Source: an uncultured Pseudomonadales bacterium
Lineage (GTDB): Bacteria; Pseudomonadota; Gammaproteobacteria; Pseudomonadales; UBA7434
Assembly: GCA_943788835.1 (NCBI GenBank)
Contig: CALSRU010000004.1
Location: forward strand, 155,941 to 219,940
DNA length: 64,000 nucleotides
Reading direction: 5' to 3'
The position numbers were made by a program, and so were the translations under genes. The notes beneath the pieces were generated by a model. The model did no database searches, was not told the DNA's origin, and worked only from the letters and a program-made list of their open reading frames with translations. Positions 9,706 through 18,641 of the stretch are shown in pieces; the stretch's first letter is position 1; the number at the start of each line of letters is the position of its first letter.

Positions 9706-10707
9706 TTAGTGTCCGCGCAGCATCTGCCAAAAACGGTTGAGCCTTGTGGGTCCAATTTGTCGATTGACCACATACTCGACGTGCGCATTAAGGTCACTGC
9801 TTGGGTCAAGCTGAATGCTCCACAGGCCGCTTTGTTCGGTGGGTAGCATCGCGTAACGAGCGTCGATTATCCGCAGAGGGGTGCTCGGATCGACTGCGCC
9901 ATAGCCCTGTGAAAACCAGTTAAAGCGTGCAATGTCGCGGGCTTGCTGCGATGCTGGATTGAGCCAGGGGTAGTCGCGCAGCTGATCGAGTAGCGGTATG
10001 GCGTTGCCCGGATAGTGACGTATATGTATACCTGTGTGCACGCCATCACTGTAGAGGCTGCCTTTATGGGTATACATTGTGCGCCACAAAATTATGTTGC
10101 CAAGGCTCGGTTTAGCCAGTACTTGATCAGGCGTATGGCCCCGCTGCTCGGCTAGTTGCCATCCCGTATGAATGGCACGCTGTTGCTGATAATAGCCAAG
10201 CCCCTGATATAGCACTACCCAGGCAACAGCCGCTAGGGCGAACCGACTCGTGCGATACCGGCAGGCTAAGCAAACCAGCGCAAGCAGCGGCAATGTGACT
10301 AGTGGGTCGATGACCGAGACCGTGTCCCAGGCAAAGCGGTGATGACTGAATGGCCACAGCAGCAGTGTGCCGTAGCTAGTGCAGGCATCGAGTAGCGCGT
10401 GCGTTCCATAGCCTAAAAAGCTAAATAGCAACGTTTGCTTAAACGAGAGAGCTAAAGGTCGTCTGAAGAGACCATATAAAAAACCGGCACACAGCAGGGC
10501 TCCTATAGGGATAAATAGAACTGAATGGGTAAATTGCCGGTGGTACTCCAGGAACAGAAGTGGATCGCTAGAAGAGCGAATAAGTACATCAAGGTCTGGC
10601 GCCATGCCTGCTATCACGCCAACAATGGCTGCCGAGCGCAACTGCTCGGGTTTGGCCACTGAACTTGGTAGAGCTGCGCCCAGAGCGCCCTGAGTGACAG
10701 GGTCCAT
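9706..10707 (-). CDS. YdjM-like membrane-bound metal-dependent hydrolase
   Basis: A 333-residue protein beginning MDPVTQGALGAAL, the usual start of the YdjM/DUF457 membrane family named as metal-dependent hydrolases. Conserved polar residues on helices include HRQFTHS near residues 56-62 and the GYGTHALLDACTSYGT segment. These His/Asp positions are the supposed metal ligands. Four or five membrane helices occupy the first 180 residues, followed by a soluble, probably periplasmic C-terminal half. It starts three bases after the stop of the TerB-like gene, so the two form an operon. The biochemical reaction is not established for the family. Confidence 0.8.
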   Translation of the reverse strand: MDPVTQGALGAALPSSVAKPEQLRSAAIVGVIAGMAPDLDVLIRSSSDPLLFLEYHRQFTHSVLFIPIGALLCAGFLYGLFRRPLALSFKQTLLFSFLGYGTHALLDACTSYGTLLLWPFSHHRFAWDTVSVIDPLVTLPLLALVCLACRYRTSRFALAAVAWVVLYQGLGYYQQQRAIHTGWQLAEQRGHTPDQVLAKPSLGNIILWRTMYTHKGSLYSDGVHTGIHIRHYPGNAIPLLDQLRDYPWLNPASQQARDIARFNWFSQGYGAVDPSTPLRIIDARYAMLPTEQSGLWSIQLDPSSDLNAHVEYVVNRQIGPTRLNRFWQMLRGH

Positions 10708-10710
10708 GGG

Positions 10711-11172
10711 TTAATCGCTTGTGCGCTTGTAGGCGGACACTGCACGGTGCTTGGCTCGCATAAAATCACTGTGGCTGACGTAAATGAGTTCGGCGATTTT
10801 GCGAATTGTGTGGTCTTCGTAGCGATCGATATTCCCGTCGACATAGGCAATGCGCCAGCAATCTATGATTAACTGAAATTTCTGGCTGGTATCAAAATCT
10901 TGATTAATGACATCGGTGAATTCATACAGCGATATGGAGTCCGACTTCTTAAGTTCGGCCGTTGAAAAAAAGTCAACGAGTTCTTGATCGGCCAAGTTAA
11001 ACGTCTTTTGAGCAATGGCTAGAATAGCCTCGGTTTCGGCCGTATCCACATGGTGATCGGCATGACTAACTTCAAGCAGCAGAGCGGTGGCGGCCAATTC
11101 GGCGAGGCGTTGTGGCGGCACTGCTTGCTCAGTAGGGCTTATGGCAAATAACTTTTTTAGTTGGTTGAGCAT
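10711..11172 (-). CDS. TerB-like (tellurite-resistance family) protein
   Basis: A 153-residue cytosolic helical protein. The segment AATALLLEVSHADHHVDTAETEAIL and the later DGNIDRYEDHTIRKIAELIYV are the paired acidic D-x-x-x-D/E motifs of the TerB/COG4103 group, presumed metal-binding. ATG 11172 (MLNQLKKLF) is preferred because family members begin this way. An in-frame ATG at 11232 would add 20 residues, and neither start has a clear ribosome-binding site. It directly precedes the YdjM-like gene. No ter operon is present, so tellurite resistance itself is not implied. Confidence 0.8.
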   Translation of the reverse strand: MLNQLKKLFAISPTEQAVPPQRLAELAATALLLEVSHADHHVDTAETEAILAIAQKTFNLADQELVDFFSTAELKKSDSISLYEFTDVINQDFDTSQKFQLIIDCWRIAYVDGNIDRYEDHTIRKIAELIYVSHSDFMRAKHRAVSAYKRTSD

Positions 11173-11433
11173 AGTGAGGTGGAATGTCCTATATTGAACT
11201 GATAAAGGTTTCGAGCTTGTTAGTGAGCGCATTCATCGCGGTCGTGTGACTTGCACCGGGGTGATGAAGTGTGGGGCGGCTAAAGCAGCGTTATATGATA
11301 CTAGAGCTCTGGCGCGATCTCTAGCTATGGTATTGCGGTATAGGCATTAGCAATTGCCAATCGGCTTAACAGAGCTGTCTGCGCATGCAACAATGCAGGC
11401 CGTGGCGAGGTAGGTTGAGGTTAGAGGAATAAC

Positions 11434-11844
11434 ATGCAGGTATCGAGCAGCATCAGCATTCCCGATTCGGAAATAGACCTATCGGCTATCCGAGCTCAGG
11501 GCGCGGGTGGTCAAAATGTTAATAAAGTGTCTTCGGCAATTCATTTGCGTTTTGATATAAATGCGTCGTCGCTGCCTCTTGCTTGCAAGCAGCGTTTGTT
11601 GCAATTGCGCGATCAGAGAATTAGCAAAGAGGGTGTCCTAATCATTAAAGCTCAGCGCTTTAGAACACAGGAAAAAAATCGTGATGATGCATTACACCGC
11701 CTGCGCGCATTAGTCGCCGCTGCATTGGTGCAAAAGAAAGCTCGCCGCGCTAGTAAGCCTACGCGCAGCTCACAGAAAAAACGAATGGACGGTAAGACTC
11801 GCGATGGCCGCACGAAAGCACTGCGCGGCAAAGTGTTCGACTAA
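11434..11844 (+). CDS. arfB: Ribosome-rescue peptidyl-tRNA hydrolase ArfB (YaeJ)
   Basis: A codon-independent release factor that frees ribosomes stalled on non-stop mRNA. It has 136 residues, matching YaeJ/ArfB length. The catalytic GGQ is at residues 25-27 within RAQGAGGQNVNK. After the compact catalytic domain (to about 100) comes a basic tail (KKARRASKPTRSSQKKRMDGKTRDGRTKALRGK), which in this family enters the empty mRNA channel. Full-length RF1/RF2 are excluded by size and by the absence of a codon-reading domain. It is monocistronic and convergent with the alcohol dehydrogenase. Confidence 0.95.
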   Translation: MQVSSSISIPDSEIDLSAIRAQGAGGQNVNKVSSAIHLRFDINASSLPLACKQRLLQLRDQRISKEGVLIIKAQRFRTQEKNRDDALHRLRALVAAALVQKKARRASKPTRSSQKKRMDGKTRDGRTKALRGKVFD

Positions 11845-11891
11845 AATACCCGCTGTTAGCAATTTTTTTCGATGCGCTGCAGTGATGAGTT

Positions 11892-13088
11892 TTATGCCAG
11901 AAGCGGCCTGACAAGGTCAGCGATTTCCTTTTTCGACATATAGCGTGGCACTGGATACAGTGAGCCCGCCTCTGCTAGCGCCTCTTTTACAACGTCAGCG
12001 ATATGCGACTCTTTCAGACCCTGTGGTTTCAGTGGGAGGTCCATTTGTTTGCGCATATCAATGACAGCTTGGATAAACTGTTGCGCTAGCTGCGCGTCGG
12101 TTTGATCGGTAGGCGCTATGCCAACAAGTTCGGCTAGTTTGGCCAACTTGCTGTGCACACAGTCGCCATAGGCCAGCAGCACTTCGGGTAACACCATTGC
12201 GTTTGCATTGCCATGTGGGGTTCCACACAAACGGCCGAGCTGATGAGCAATGCCATGAACGTAGCCAACGGATGTTTTGTCAAATGCAGCACCCGCGTAA
12301 AATGAGGCTTGAGCCATGGCGTCCCGCGCCACAAGATCGTCGCCATTTTTGAAAGCGCATAGTAGATAGTTAAATACCAATTTAATTGCAGCAAAGGCAT
12401 GCTCTTCGGATGCTTGATGAGAGGCCTTTGATAGGTATGACTCAACTGCATGCGTCAATGCATCCATGCCAGTTGCCGCTGTAATCGATGGCGGCATAGT
12501 TCGCATGAGTTCGGCATCTAAAGCAATATAACGTGGAAGCAATTTGCCATCGCCTATAGGCATTTTCATGTGTGATATGGGGTCGGTTATCACCGCAGCC
12601 AAAGTGATCTCAGAACCGGTTCCAGCGGTGGTAGGTATGGCAAATAATGGCGTACCGGCGTTCTTGGATGGTCGGATTCCAGTAAAACTGGCCAGATCGC
12701 CAGGGTTGGTGCGGAGCATAGCTGTCATTTTTGCTGCATCAAGAACCGATCCTCCGCCGATAGCGATAATCGCTTCGCAATTTTCGTCACGCAATTTTTT
12801 CTCAGCGGCTTGAACTTGATCGAAGGTCGGGTCCGGCAGGACGCCATCATAAACCGCAAAGCGGACATTGCTTGCCTCAAGGGTGCTGATGATGTTGTCG
12901 AGTAAACCAGAGGTAAAAAGAAAATTGTCGGTGACAATGAGTACTTTTTGGTAGCCTAGTACCGCGACTTGTTCGCAAAGTGCGAGGCTAGAGTTTGTGC
13001 CTTTGAATATCATGGGTGCTTGGCGCGGCATAAGACGTAACAGCCATGTGACCGCGACAGCGCGCATTTTGTAATAGAGGATTTTCAT
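11892..13088 (-). CDS. Iron-containing (group III) alcohol dehydrogenase
   Basis: An NAD(P)-dependent dehydrogenase of 398 residues. The nucleotide-binding GGGSVLDAAK motif lies near 112-121, and the Fe-ADH signature follows: AATGMDALTHAVESYLS, then GIAHQLGRLCGTPHGNANA, containing the metal-binding histidines. An N-terminal 25 residues (MRAVAVTWLLRLMPR) extend beyond many homologues and are basic-hydrophobic. ATG 13088 is the only good start in this area. Substrate range (butanol, lactaldehyde or other short alcohols) cannot be read from sequence. It stands alone. Confidence 0.92.
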   Translation of the reverse strand: MKILYYKMRAVAVTWLLRLMPRQAPMIFKGTNSSLALCEQVAVLGYQKVLIVTDNFLFTSGLLDNIISTLEASNVRFAVYDGVLPDPTFDQVQAAEKKLRDENCEAIIAIGGGSVLDAAKMTAMLRTNPGDLASFTGIRPSKNAGTPLFAIPTTAGTGSEITLAAVITDPISHMKMPIGDGKLLPRYIALDAELMRTMPPSITAATGMDALTHAVESYLSKASHQASEEHAFAAIKLVFNYLLCAFKNGDDLVARDAMAQASFYAGAAFDKTSVGYVHGIAHQLGRLCGTPHGNANAMVLPEVLLAYGDCVHSKLAKLAELVGIAPTDQTDAQLAQQFIQAVIDMRKQMDLPLKPQGLKESHIADVVKEALAEAGSLYPVPRYMSKKEIADLVRPLLA

Positions 13089-13375
13089 TGTAACGATGAT
13101 TCCTTTGTTATCGAGGTTTTTTTGGTGATCAGACGCCGGTGTTTAAAGAGTGTCATTATAAGCACGTATCTCTTTCCTTGTGTTGCAGCGCTGCTTGAGA
13201 AGCCAATCGAGTTGGCCGATTATGACAAAAAAAGTGCTGTTATATGTTTCGCTCTTGCTTACCATCCTGTAATTTGCAGCTCGGCGACGCCGGTGTTTTA
13301 CTTCCCAAAAGGACTGCAGCGCTGCATGGACACCAAGTCCACTGAGTCAGTCGCTATTCATGAAGAGGTTAATGC

Positions 13376-13849
13376 ATGACGAGTGATACTCAAATACCCG
13401 ATGACTTTACGTTGGTTCCTGCAGGCGTGGGTTTTGCCGACGTGCTCGCACCTCTGTTCGTTAAACAGAGTGAAGAAGAGACTGTGTTAGGTATGCGGGT
13501 AGAAAAAAACCATCTCAATGGTATTAATATTTGTCATGGAGGCGTTTCGATGATTTTGGCTGATATTTGTTGTGCTTGGAATATTCGGCGCAGGCTCGAT
13601 GAAGGCAACGCGCCTGCCACACTAAACTTGAGTTTTGATTTTTTGAGCGCCGCCAAGCGGGGTGATTGGATAGAAACCCATTTAGATTTGATAGCGGTCA
13701 AACGTCGGGTGGGTTTTGCTGGCGGCACGGTTGCTTGCGGTGAAAAAACCTTGGTGCGATTTAATGGCACTTTCTTTATTCCTGAGCCGGGGCGTTTTAC
13801 TATGCGTGAGGGGGTACGTGAACGGTTTGATTCATTACAAATCAAATAG
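13376..13849 (+). CDS. PaaI-type hotdog thioesterase
   Basis: A 157-residue acyl-CoA thioesterase-like protein. The signature HLNGINICHGGVSMILADICCAW, near residues 44-66, holds the Asn/Gly/His and acidic residues of the PaaI active site, followed by the long hotdog helix and the PATLNLSFDFLSAAKRGDWIE strands. ATG 13376 has GAAGAGG about 10 bases upstream. It shares an ATGA overlap with the end of an upstream 85-codon frame that I do not regard as a gene. The CoA substrate is unknown. Confidence 0.88.
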   Translation: MTSDTQIPDDFTLVPAGVGFADVLAPLFVKQSEEETVLGMRVEKNHLNGINICHGGVSMILADICCAWNIRRRLDEGNAPATLNLSFDFLSAAKRGDWIETHLDLIAVKRRVGFAGGTVACGEKTLVRFNGTFFIPEPGRFTMREGVRERFDSLQIK

Positions 13850-13964
13850 TTTGCACGACTTTCCGTATTAGCTGGGTTGTAACCACTTCCTTGAGTTGAC
13901 TAACGCGAACCTAAGCGATGGGCCGTGTTAGGGGGATCGACCGTTTTTTTAGGCCATTTTTCGG

Positions 13965-13970
13965 TATAAT
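13965..13970 (+). promoter_or_regulatory. Possible -10 box (TATAAT) for the nitronate monooxygenase gene
   Basis: A perfect TATAAT lies 82 bases before the gene start in an AT-rich stretch. No good -35 box is seen at 16-18 bases, so this is a weak prediction. Confidence 0.3.
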
Positions 13971-14052
13971 AAAATTTGGCACAATTAATGACATTTTTTT
14001 AAATACGGCACTAAGCCTATAAATTTTTAACCACATAACTAGGATATAACCT

Positions 14053-15024
14053 ATGAAAACAAAGATCACTGAATTGTTCGGTATTGAGCACCCCATTGTG
14101 CAAGGTGGTATGCATTATGTAGGTTTTGCTGAGCTGGCTGCCGCGGTTTCTAATGCGGGTGGCTTAGGCATTATTACTGGGCTTACGCAGGGCACGCCCG
14201 AAAAACTAGCTAACGAAATAGCTCGCTGTCGTGAAATGACCGATAAGCCATTTGGCGTAAACATTACATTTTTGCCTACCGTGAATTCGCCCGATTATGC
14301 AGGGCTTATGCAAGTCATTATTGATGGCGGTGTAACCGTGGTTGAAACGGCAGGTAATAACCCTGCTAAGTGGCTACCTATGCTGAAAGATGCTGGTATT
14401 AAAGTTATCCATAAATGCACAGCAGTGCGTCATGCCCTCAAGGCACAGAGCATCGGTTGTGATGCTGTGTCGGTAGATGGCTTTGAGTGTGGCGGGCATC
14501 CAGGTGAAGATGATATCCCTAACTTTATTTTATTGCCTCGCGCGGCCGATGAGCTAGAGATTCCGTTTGTGGCATCTGGCGGTATGGCCGATGCGCGAAG
14601 CCTCGTTGGGGCGTTAGCGATGGGTGCGGAAGGAATTAATATGGGCACGCGATTTATTGCTACGCAAGAAGCACCGGTGCATGAGAATGTTAAAGCGGCT
14701 ATTGTCGCGGCGAGCGAGCTCGATACGCGCTTAGTGATGCGACCTTTACGCAACACCGAAAGGGTTTTGACAAATCCAGCGGTAGAGCGTTTGCTTGAGA
14801 AAGAAAAAGCGTTGGGTGCGGATCTTAAGTTTGAAGATATTATTGAAGAGGTAGCGGGAGTTTATCCCCGTATTATGAGCAACGGTGACATGGATGCCGG
14901 CGCTTGGTCGTGTGGCATGGTGGCAGGCCTAATTAATGACATACCTACGGTGAAAGATTTGATTGACGAAATCATGACTGAGGCCGATAGCATCATCAAT
15001 CAGCGGCTCACAGGCTTGTGTTAG
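14053..15024 (+). CDS. Nitronate monooxygenase / 2-nitropropane dioxygenase family
   Basis: An FMN-dependent TIM-barrel oxidoreductase of 323 residues. Motifs in order: the N-terminal PIVQGGMHYVGFAELAAAVSNAG flavin-binding strand; VSVDGFECGGHPGED near residue 140-154, including the catalytic-type histidine; and the phosphate-binding ASGGMADARSLVGALAMGAEGINMGTRF. This fits class I nitronate monooxygenases, which oxidise propionate 3-nitronate or alkyl nitronates, but FabK-like enoyl reductases share the fold and specificity is uncertain. A strong terminator follows, so it is a single-gene transcript. Confidence 0.9.
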   Translation: MKTKITELFGIEHPIVQGGMHYVGFAELAAAVSNAGGLGIITGLTQGTPEKLANEIARCREMTDKPFGVNITFLPTVNSPDYAGLMQVIIDGGVTVVETAGNNPAKWLPMLKDAGIKVIHKCTAVRHALKAQSIGCDAVSVDGFECGGHPGEDDIPNFILLPRAADELEIPFVASGGMADARSLVGALAMGAEGINMGTRFIATQEAPVHENVKAAIVAASELDTRLVMRPLRNTERVLTNPAVERLLEKEKALGADLKFEDIIEEVAGVYPRIMSNGDMDAGAWSCGMVAGLINDIPTVKDLIDEIMTEADSIINQRLTGLC

Positions 15025-15057
15025 TTGTCAGTAAAAAACGTGAGTTAAAAAATTATA

Positions 15058-15088
15058 AAAAAAGGGCCGCATCATGCGGCCTTTTTTT
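15058..15088 (+). terminator. Rho-independent terminator after the nitronate monooxygenase gene
   Basis: The stem GGCCGCAT (15065-15072) pairs with ATGCGGCC (15074-15081), is flanked by an A-run and is followed by seven Ts. It lies about 40 bases after the stop codon and could act in both directions. Confidence 0.9.
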
Positions 15089-15163
15089 ATAAAAATAATA
15101 AGCGATGTGCGGCGCTAAAAATCAGTAAGCGCACGAATATTTATGCTATTGGGTGGTAAGCTC

Positions 15164-15183
15164 GCCATCTAAATTTAGATGGC
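15164..15183. repeat. Perfect 20-bp palindrome
   Basis: GCCATCTAAATTTAGATGGC is its own reverse complement over all 20 bases and is followed by AGTTTTT. With no loop it resembles a dimeric-regulator operator more than a stable RNA hairpin, although a second terminator is possible. No gene lies within 80 bases. Confidence 0.8.
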
Positions 15184-15316
15184 AGTTTTTGGCTAGGCTC
15201 TCTTCAATGCAGGACTTTAGTCCGGGTATGTTCCGGTAGGCTATGTTTGGTCGATGCCTGGAGCGGTATCGCGATTTGTAGGCGAAAAGCGACTTACAAC
15301 GTTAGTTATGTTAGTA

Positions 15317-15646
15317 ATGAGAAAGCTTTGCGTAAGTATGGCGTTTTTATGGAGTGTACTTCGTCTTTGTTGAATTCGATGCGTGTTGATCGGCTATGTG
15401 GGTGGAGGCTGGGCCTTCATTGACGATAAGGTCGCCAAAGGTGCAATATAGAGGCTGTAGAAGACGTATTTAGGCGGGTACCAGTAGGCTCTTGAACTGC
15501 CAGAGAGCGAAGATTATGCGCGCTATTGAGATAAGCGGGTAGCGTTTTTACAGAAGGTGCTATGTCTGATTTTGGATGGCCTTTTATGGCGCGTCTTAGT
15601 CTTAGGCGCTATTGTGATTGTAAGGGCTTTTCATCGAATATTTTGA
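15317..15646 (+). pseudogene. Possible decayed gene (about 110 codons, five in-frame stops)
   Basis: One frame from ATG 15317 to the TGA at 15644 reads like protein but is broken by TGA 15371, TAG 15449, TAG 15458, TAG 15485 and TGA 15527. The segments between are protein-like: a signal-like MRKLCVSMAFLWSVL, then IGYVGGGWAFIDDKVAKGAI, then ALELPESEDYARY, then DKRVAFLQKVL, and a hydrophobic end (LLWRVLVLGAIVIV). The three TAGs could each be a former CAG. I do not recognise the family. Chance similarity of non-coding DNA to protein cannot be excluded. Confidence 0.35.
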
Positions 15647-15716
15647 AAAATAGGCGGCCAGTACCGTAAGCCGGTCGGGCTATATCAAATAAGTTAAATA
15701 AGAGGGCTGAGTTTTT

Positions 15717-17069
15717 ATGTCGATGTCAGTTCAAGGCGTTATTGCAGCTAACCGATTTGGCTTGGGCGCCAAGTCAGGTGAAATTGCGGCTGCCTCTTTG
15801 AATCCTAGAGCGTGGCTCAAACAGCAGCTTCAGGCTCTTGATTTTAATGATGGTTTGGCCAGCTCTGGTGAACTCGAGATTGCGTTGGCGGAATATCAGC
15901 GTGACAGAAAAGCGGCAAAAAAAATGGCGGAAGAGAAAAATCCGTCGATTCAATTCGGCAAGTCTGCGCAGAAAATGTCTATCGCCGTAGCCAAGCGGGC
16001 TATCGATTCAAATATCAGTTTGAGTTGGCGGCTACTGGATTTTTTTTCAAATCATTTTAGTGTTTCTAGCTCGGGGCGGAGGATGGTCGCATTGGCTCCG
16101 ACGTTGGAGCGAGAGGCTATCGCGCCAAACTTAGATCAGCGTTTTGAAGAAATGCTGTTATCAGTGGTACGGCATCCTGCCATGCTTACTTATTTGAATA
16201 ATGAAAGATCTTTCGGGCCAAATTCGCGAGCAGGAAAGCGCGGGAGAGGGCTCAATGAGAACTTAGCGCGCGAAATTCTCGAGCTGCATACCCTGGGTGT
16301 TAATGCCGGCTATGGCCAGGCTGATGTGATTGAGCTTGCCAAAGCACTGAGTGGCTGGAGTGTTGCTATGCCCATTAAAGAAAAAGCGACAGGTTTTGTT
16401 TTTCGTGATAGGGGTCATGAGCCTGGAATAAGAACACTGCTCGGGAGGCGCTATAAGCAGAAAGCAGGTCCACTAGGTGTGAGGCAGGCCGAGGCTATGT
16501 TACGCGATTTAGCTAATCATCCGGCTACAGCTGAGCATCTGTGCTTTAAGCTTGCCCGACACTTTGTGGCTGATGAGCCGTCTGCAGATTTGCAGGCTAA
16601 GTTGACTGATGCTTGGCTTCAAAGTCAGGGTAACATTCGTCGTGTGATGGAGGCTTTGATTGATGCCGATGAGTCTTGGCAGACGCCCGCACAAAAATTT
16701 AAAACGCCGCGGGAATTTGTCATATCTGCGGCACGAGGTATTGCTCTACCGGCATTTAGCGGCAGAAAAATATGGAATGCGTTAGCGACCCTAGGCCAGC
16801 AACCTTTTCAATCAGGATCGCCGGCCGGTTACAGTGATCTAGGCTCAGACTGGCGCGGTGCTAGTGCGCTTATTGGTCGCGTAGAGTGGAGTACATCGAT
16901 TGCCAATCAAGCAAAGTTTTTGGCACAAACAACCAGTGAGCAAGCAATTATGCGCCAGTGTCTTGGTGATACTGTGAGTGAGCGGACCGCTCAATCAGTG
17001 CTGCGTGCCGAGAGCCGTGAACAGGCATTGACTTTACTGTTGATGAGTCCAGAGTTTTTGAGGAGGTAG
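15717..17069 (+). CDS. DUF1800 domain protein
   Basis: A 450-residue protein of the DUF1800 family. Landmarks are the N-terminal AANRFGLGAKSGEI, the central NENLAREILELHTLGVNAGYGQADVIELAKALSGW (about 181-216), which is the family hallmark, and HLCFKLARHFVADEP followed by PREFVISAARG. No clear signal peptide is visible from ATG 15717 or from the nearby ATG 15723. The downstream DUF1501 gene starts within a few bases of its stop. In many proteobacteria these two families occur as a pair. Their function is unknown, with links to secreted or surface material proposed only by context. Confidence 0.9.
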   Translation: MSMSVQGVIAANRFGLGAKSGEIAAASLNPRAWLKQQLQALDFNDGLASSGELEIALAEYQRDRKAAKKMAEEKNPSIQFGKSAQKMSIAVAKRAIDSNISLSWRLLDFFSNHFSVSSSGRRMVALAPTLEREAIAPNLDQRFEEMLLSVVRHPAMLTYLNNERSFGPNSRAGKRGRGLNENLAREILELHTLGVNAGYGQADVIELAKALSGWSVAMPIKEKATGFVFRDRGHEPGIRTLLGRRYKQKAGPLGVRQAEAMLRDLANHPATAEHLCFKLARHFVADEPSADLQAKLTDAWLQSQGNIRRVMEALIDADESWQTPAQKFKTPREFVISAARGIALPAFSGRKIWNALATLGQQPFQSGSPAGYSDLGSDWRGASALIGRVEWSTSIANQAKFLAQTTSEQAIMRQCLGDTVSERTAQSVLRAESREQALTLLLMSPEFLRR

Positions 17070-17071
17070 TG

Positions 17072-18253
17072 ATGAAGCGTCGAGAACTGTGTCGTTTAGC
17101 GGGCGTGTCGATGGCAGCTCTGTCGCTGCCACCGTTGATATTGGCAAAAGATGCTGAGCAGGGCTCACCAAAGGTTGTATGGGTAATGCTGCGTGGTGCC
17201 CTCGACCCGTTGCATACGTTGGTACCGACGTTCGACCCCGATTTATCTAAACTGCGGCCAACCCTTTACAAGGCGATTAAGCAAGACGTTTTGGCCTTAT
17301 CTAATGGCTATGCTTTGCATCCGAGCTTAGTGAATCTCCATGCGTGGTATCAGGCTAAAGAGTTGCTGCCGGTGGCCGCGGTGTCTTCTGGCTATCCGTC
17401 ACGCTCACACTTTGACGGGCAAGATTTTTTGGAGGCGGGGCTCGGTCGCATCGATCATGAATCGGGATGGTTGGGTCGAGCGGTGCAAGCGAAAAATAAA
17501 CGTGCTCTCGCGATCGCTCGTGCGACGCCGATTAGTTTACGCAGTGATGCTACGGTTAACACCTGGTACCCCAGCCGTTTGCAAGATGCGTCAACGGCGA
17601 CCTATGAGTCTTTGTTGAAATTGTATGAGCAAGACGAGCAGCTCAGTACCTTGTTGCAAGATGGGCTCGACCTGCAGGAGCAGGCTAACTCCATGCAAAC
17701 CACGCAAAGGCAAGGTCGCTTTATTGATTTAGTGCGCTCCTGTGCAAGCTTAATGGTGGGTCCTCAGGGAAACGATTGCGCGATGCTGGAGCTCGGAGGA
17801 TGGGACACGCACAAAGGGCAGGCAAATCGTCTTGCTCGAAGTTTAAAAGAGCTTGATAAAGGGCTTGCAGTGTTGAAGGAGGGTTTGGGTGGCGAGTGGC
17901 AAAATACGGTAGTGGTTGTCGGTACTGAATTTGGTCGCACAGCCAAGGAAAATGGAACAGGGGGAACGGATCACGGTACGGCTAGCGCTCTGTTTTTTGC
18001 TGGCGGGGCAATCAATGGCGGGCGAGTATTAGGTCAGTGGCCCGGCCTGTCAGAGAGCGCGCTGTTTCAAAAAAGAGACTTGAGGCCGACCAGTAATGTG
18101 TATTCATGGTTGGCTGCGGTGTTGGGCGAGCACTGGCAGATGAGTCAGCTGGAGCTTGCGCAAGTGTTTCCCTCAGCTAGCACTCTAGCTAATAGCGCTA
18201 GCTTGAGATTAGTTAGTCGCTCCGGTTTGTCCAGTTCCAAGCCGATGACGTAA
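17072..18253 (+). CDS. DUF1501 domain protein with twin-arginine-like signal
   Basis: A 393-residue protein of the sulfatase/alkaline-phosphatase-like DUF1501 family. ATG 17072 is preferred over GTG 17069 because a strong GAGGAGG lies at about 17060. The N-terminus (KRRELCRLAGVSMAALSLPPLILA) looks like a Tat signal, suggesting export of a folded, perhaps metal-bound, protein. Motifs include PSRSHFDGQDFLE near 110, LELGGWDTHKGQ near 240 and VVGTEFGRTAKENGTGGTDHGTA near 283-305, the conserved DTH/TDHG metal-type residues. It forms an operon with the DUF1800 gene. The substrate is unknown. Confidence 0.9.
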   Translation: MKRRELCRLAGVSMAALSLPPLILAKDAEQGSPKVVWVMLRGALDPLHTLVPTFDPDLSKLRPTLYKAIKQDVLALSNGYALHPSLVNLHAWYQAKELLPVAAVSSGYPSRSHFDGQDFLEAGLGRIDHESGWLGRAVQAKNKRALAIARATPISLRSDATVNTWYPSRLQDASTATYESLLKLYEQDEQLSTLLQDGLDLQEQANSMQTTQRQGRFIDLVRSCASLMVGPQGNDCAMLELGGWDTHKGQANRLARSLKELDKGLAVLKEGLGGEWQNTVVVVGTEFGRTAKENGTGGTDHGTASALFFAGGAINGGRVLGQWPGLSESALFQKRDLRPTSNVYSWLAAVLGEHWQMSQLELAQVFPSASTLANSASLRLVSRSGLSSSKPMT

Positions 18254-18641
18254 GAGAGCTGCGCTTATTTGCCTTTTTAAAGAGGAAGTAGAGAGGGGCA
18301 GAGAGGGGTTTTTATATTGACCAGTGATTGATCAACGGAGTTGGTGGCCAAGCGTGAGACACCTTTTGACGTTCCTGGTCGCGCAACCTCTTTTCATATT
18401 TTAGCAAAGGTTTTCCCTGTAAGCTATTGATAGATAATAAGTATACCAATGGGCTAAAACATTGCTGTAAATCAATATTTCAAAAACCAGTCCGAGTAAG
18501 CTAAGGCCTTATAGACGACCGCGCATGGGTTTTCTTTAAGTCGTTTGATCATGCTTAGCTTATTGTGATGATCTGCCGACAAGAAACCTGCGCCGGCCCT
18601 CTACTACCGACGTTCAATACATTCAGCGCAAGAGGTTACCG
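18254..18641. other. Intergenic region without a gene
   Basis: 388 bases between the DUF1501 gene and the coiled-coil gene. I saw no ORF, T-tailed hairpin or RNA gene. The ribosome-binding site AAGAGG of the next gene lies at about 18629. Confidence 0.45.

Larger units (their letters stand above)
15025..15716. other. 692-base region without an intact gene
   Basis: It contains the terminator at 15058, the palindrome at 15164 and the possible decayed gene at 15317-15646. The DUF1800 gene has an AGAGGG ribosome-binding site at about 15701 and must have its promoter here. No RNA gene was recognised. Confidence 0.5.

Noticed and set aside
13122-13379. 85-codon frame before the thioesterase, ending with an ATGA overlap
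   Set aside because: No ribosome-binding site, mixed composition with many cysteines and no recognisable domain; the overlap is probably chance.
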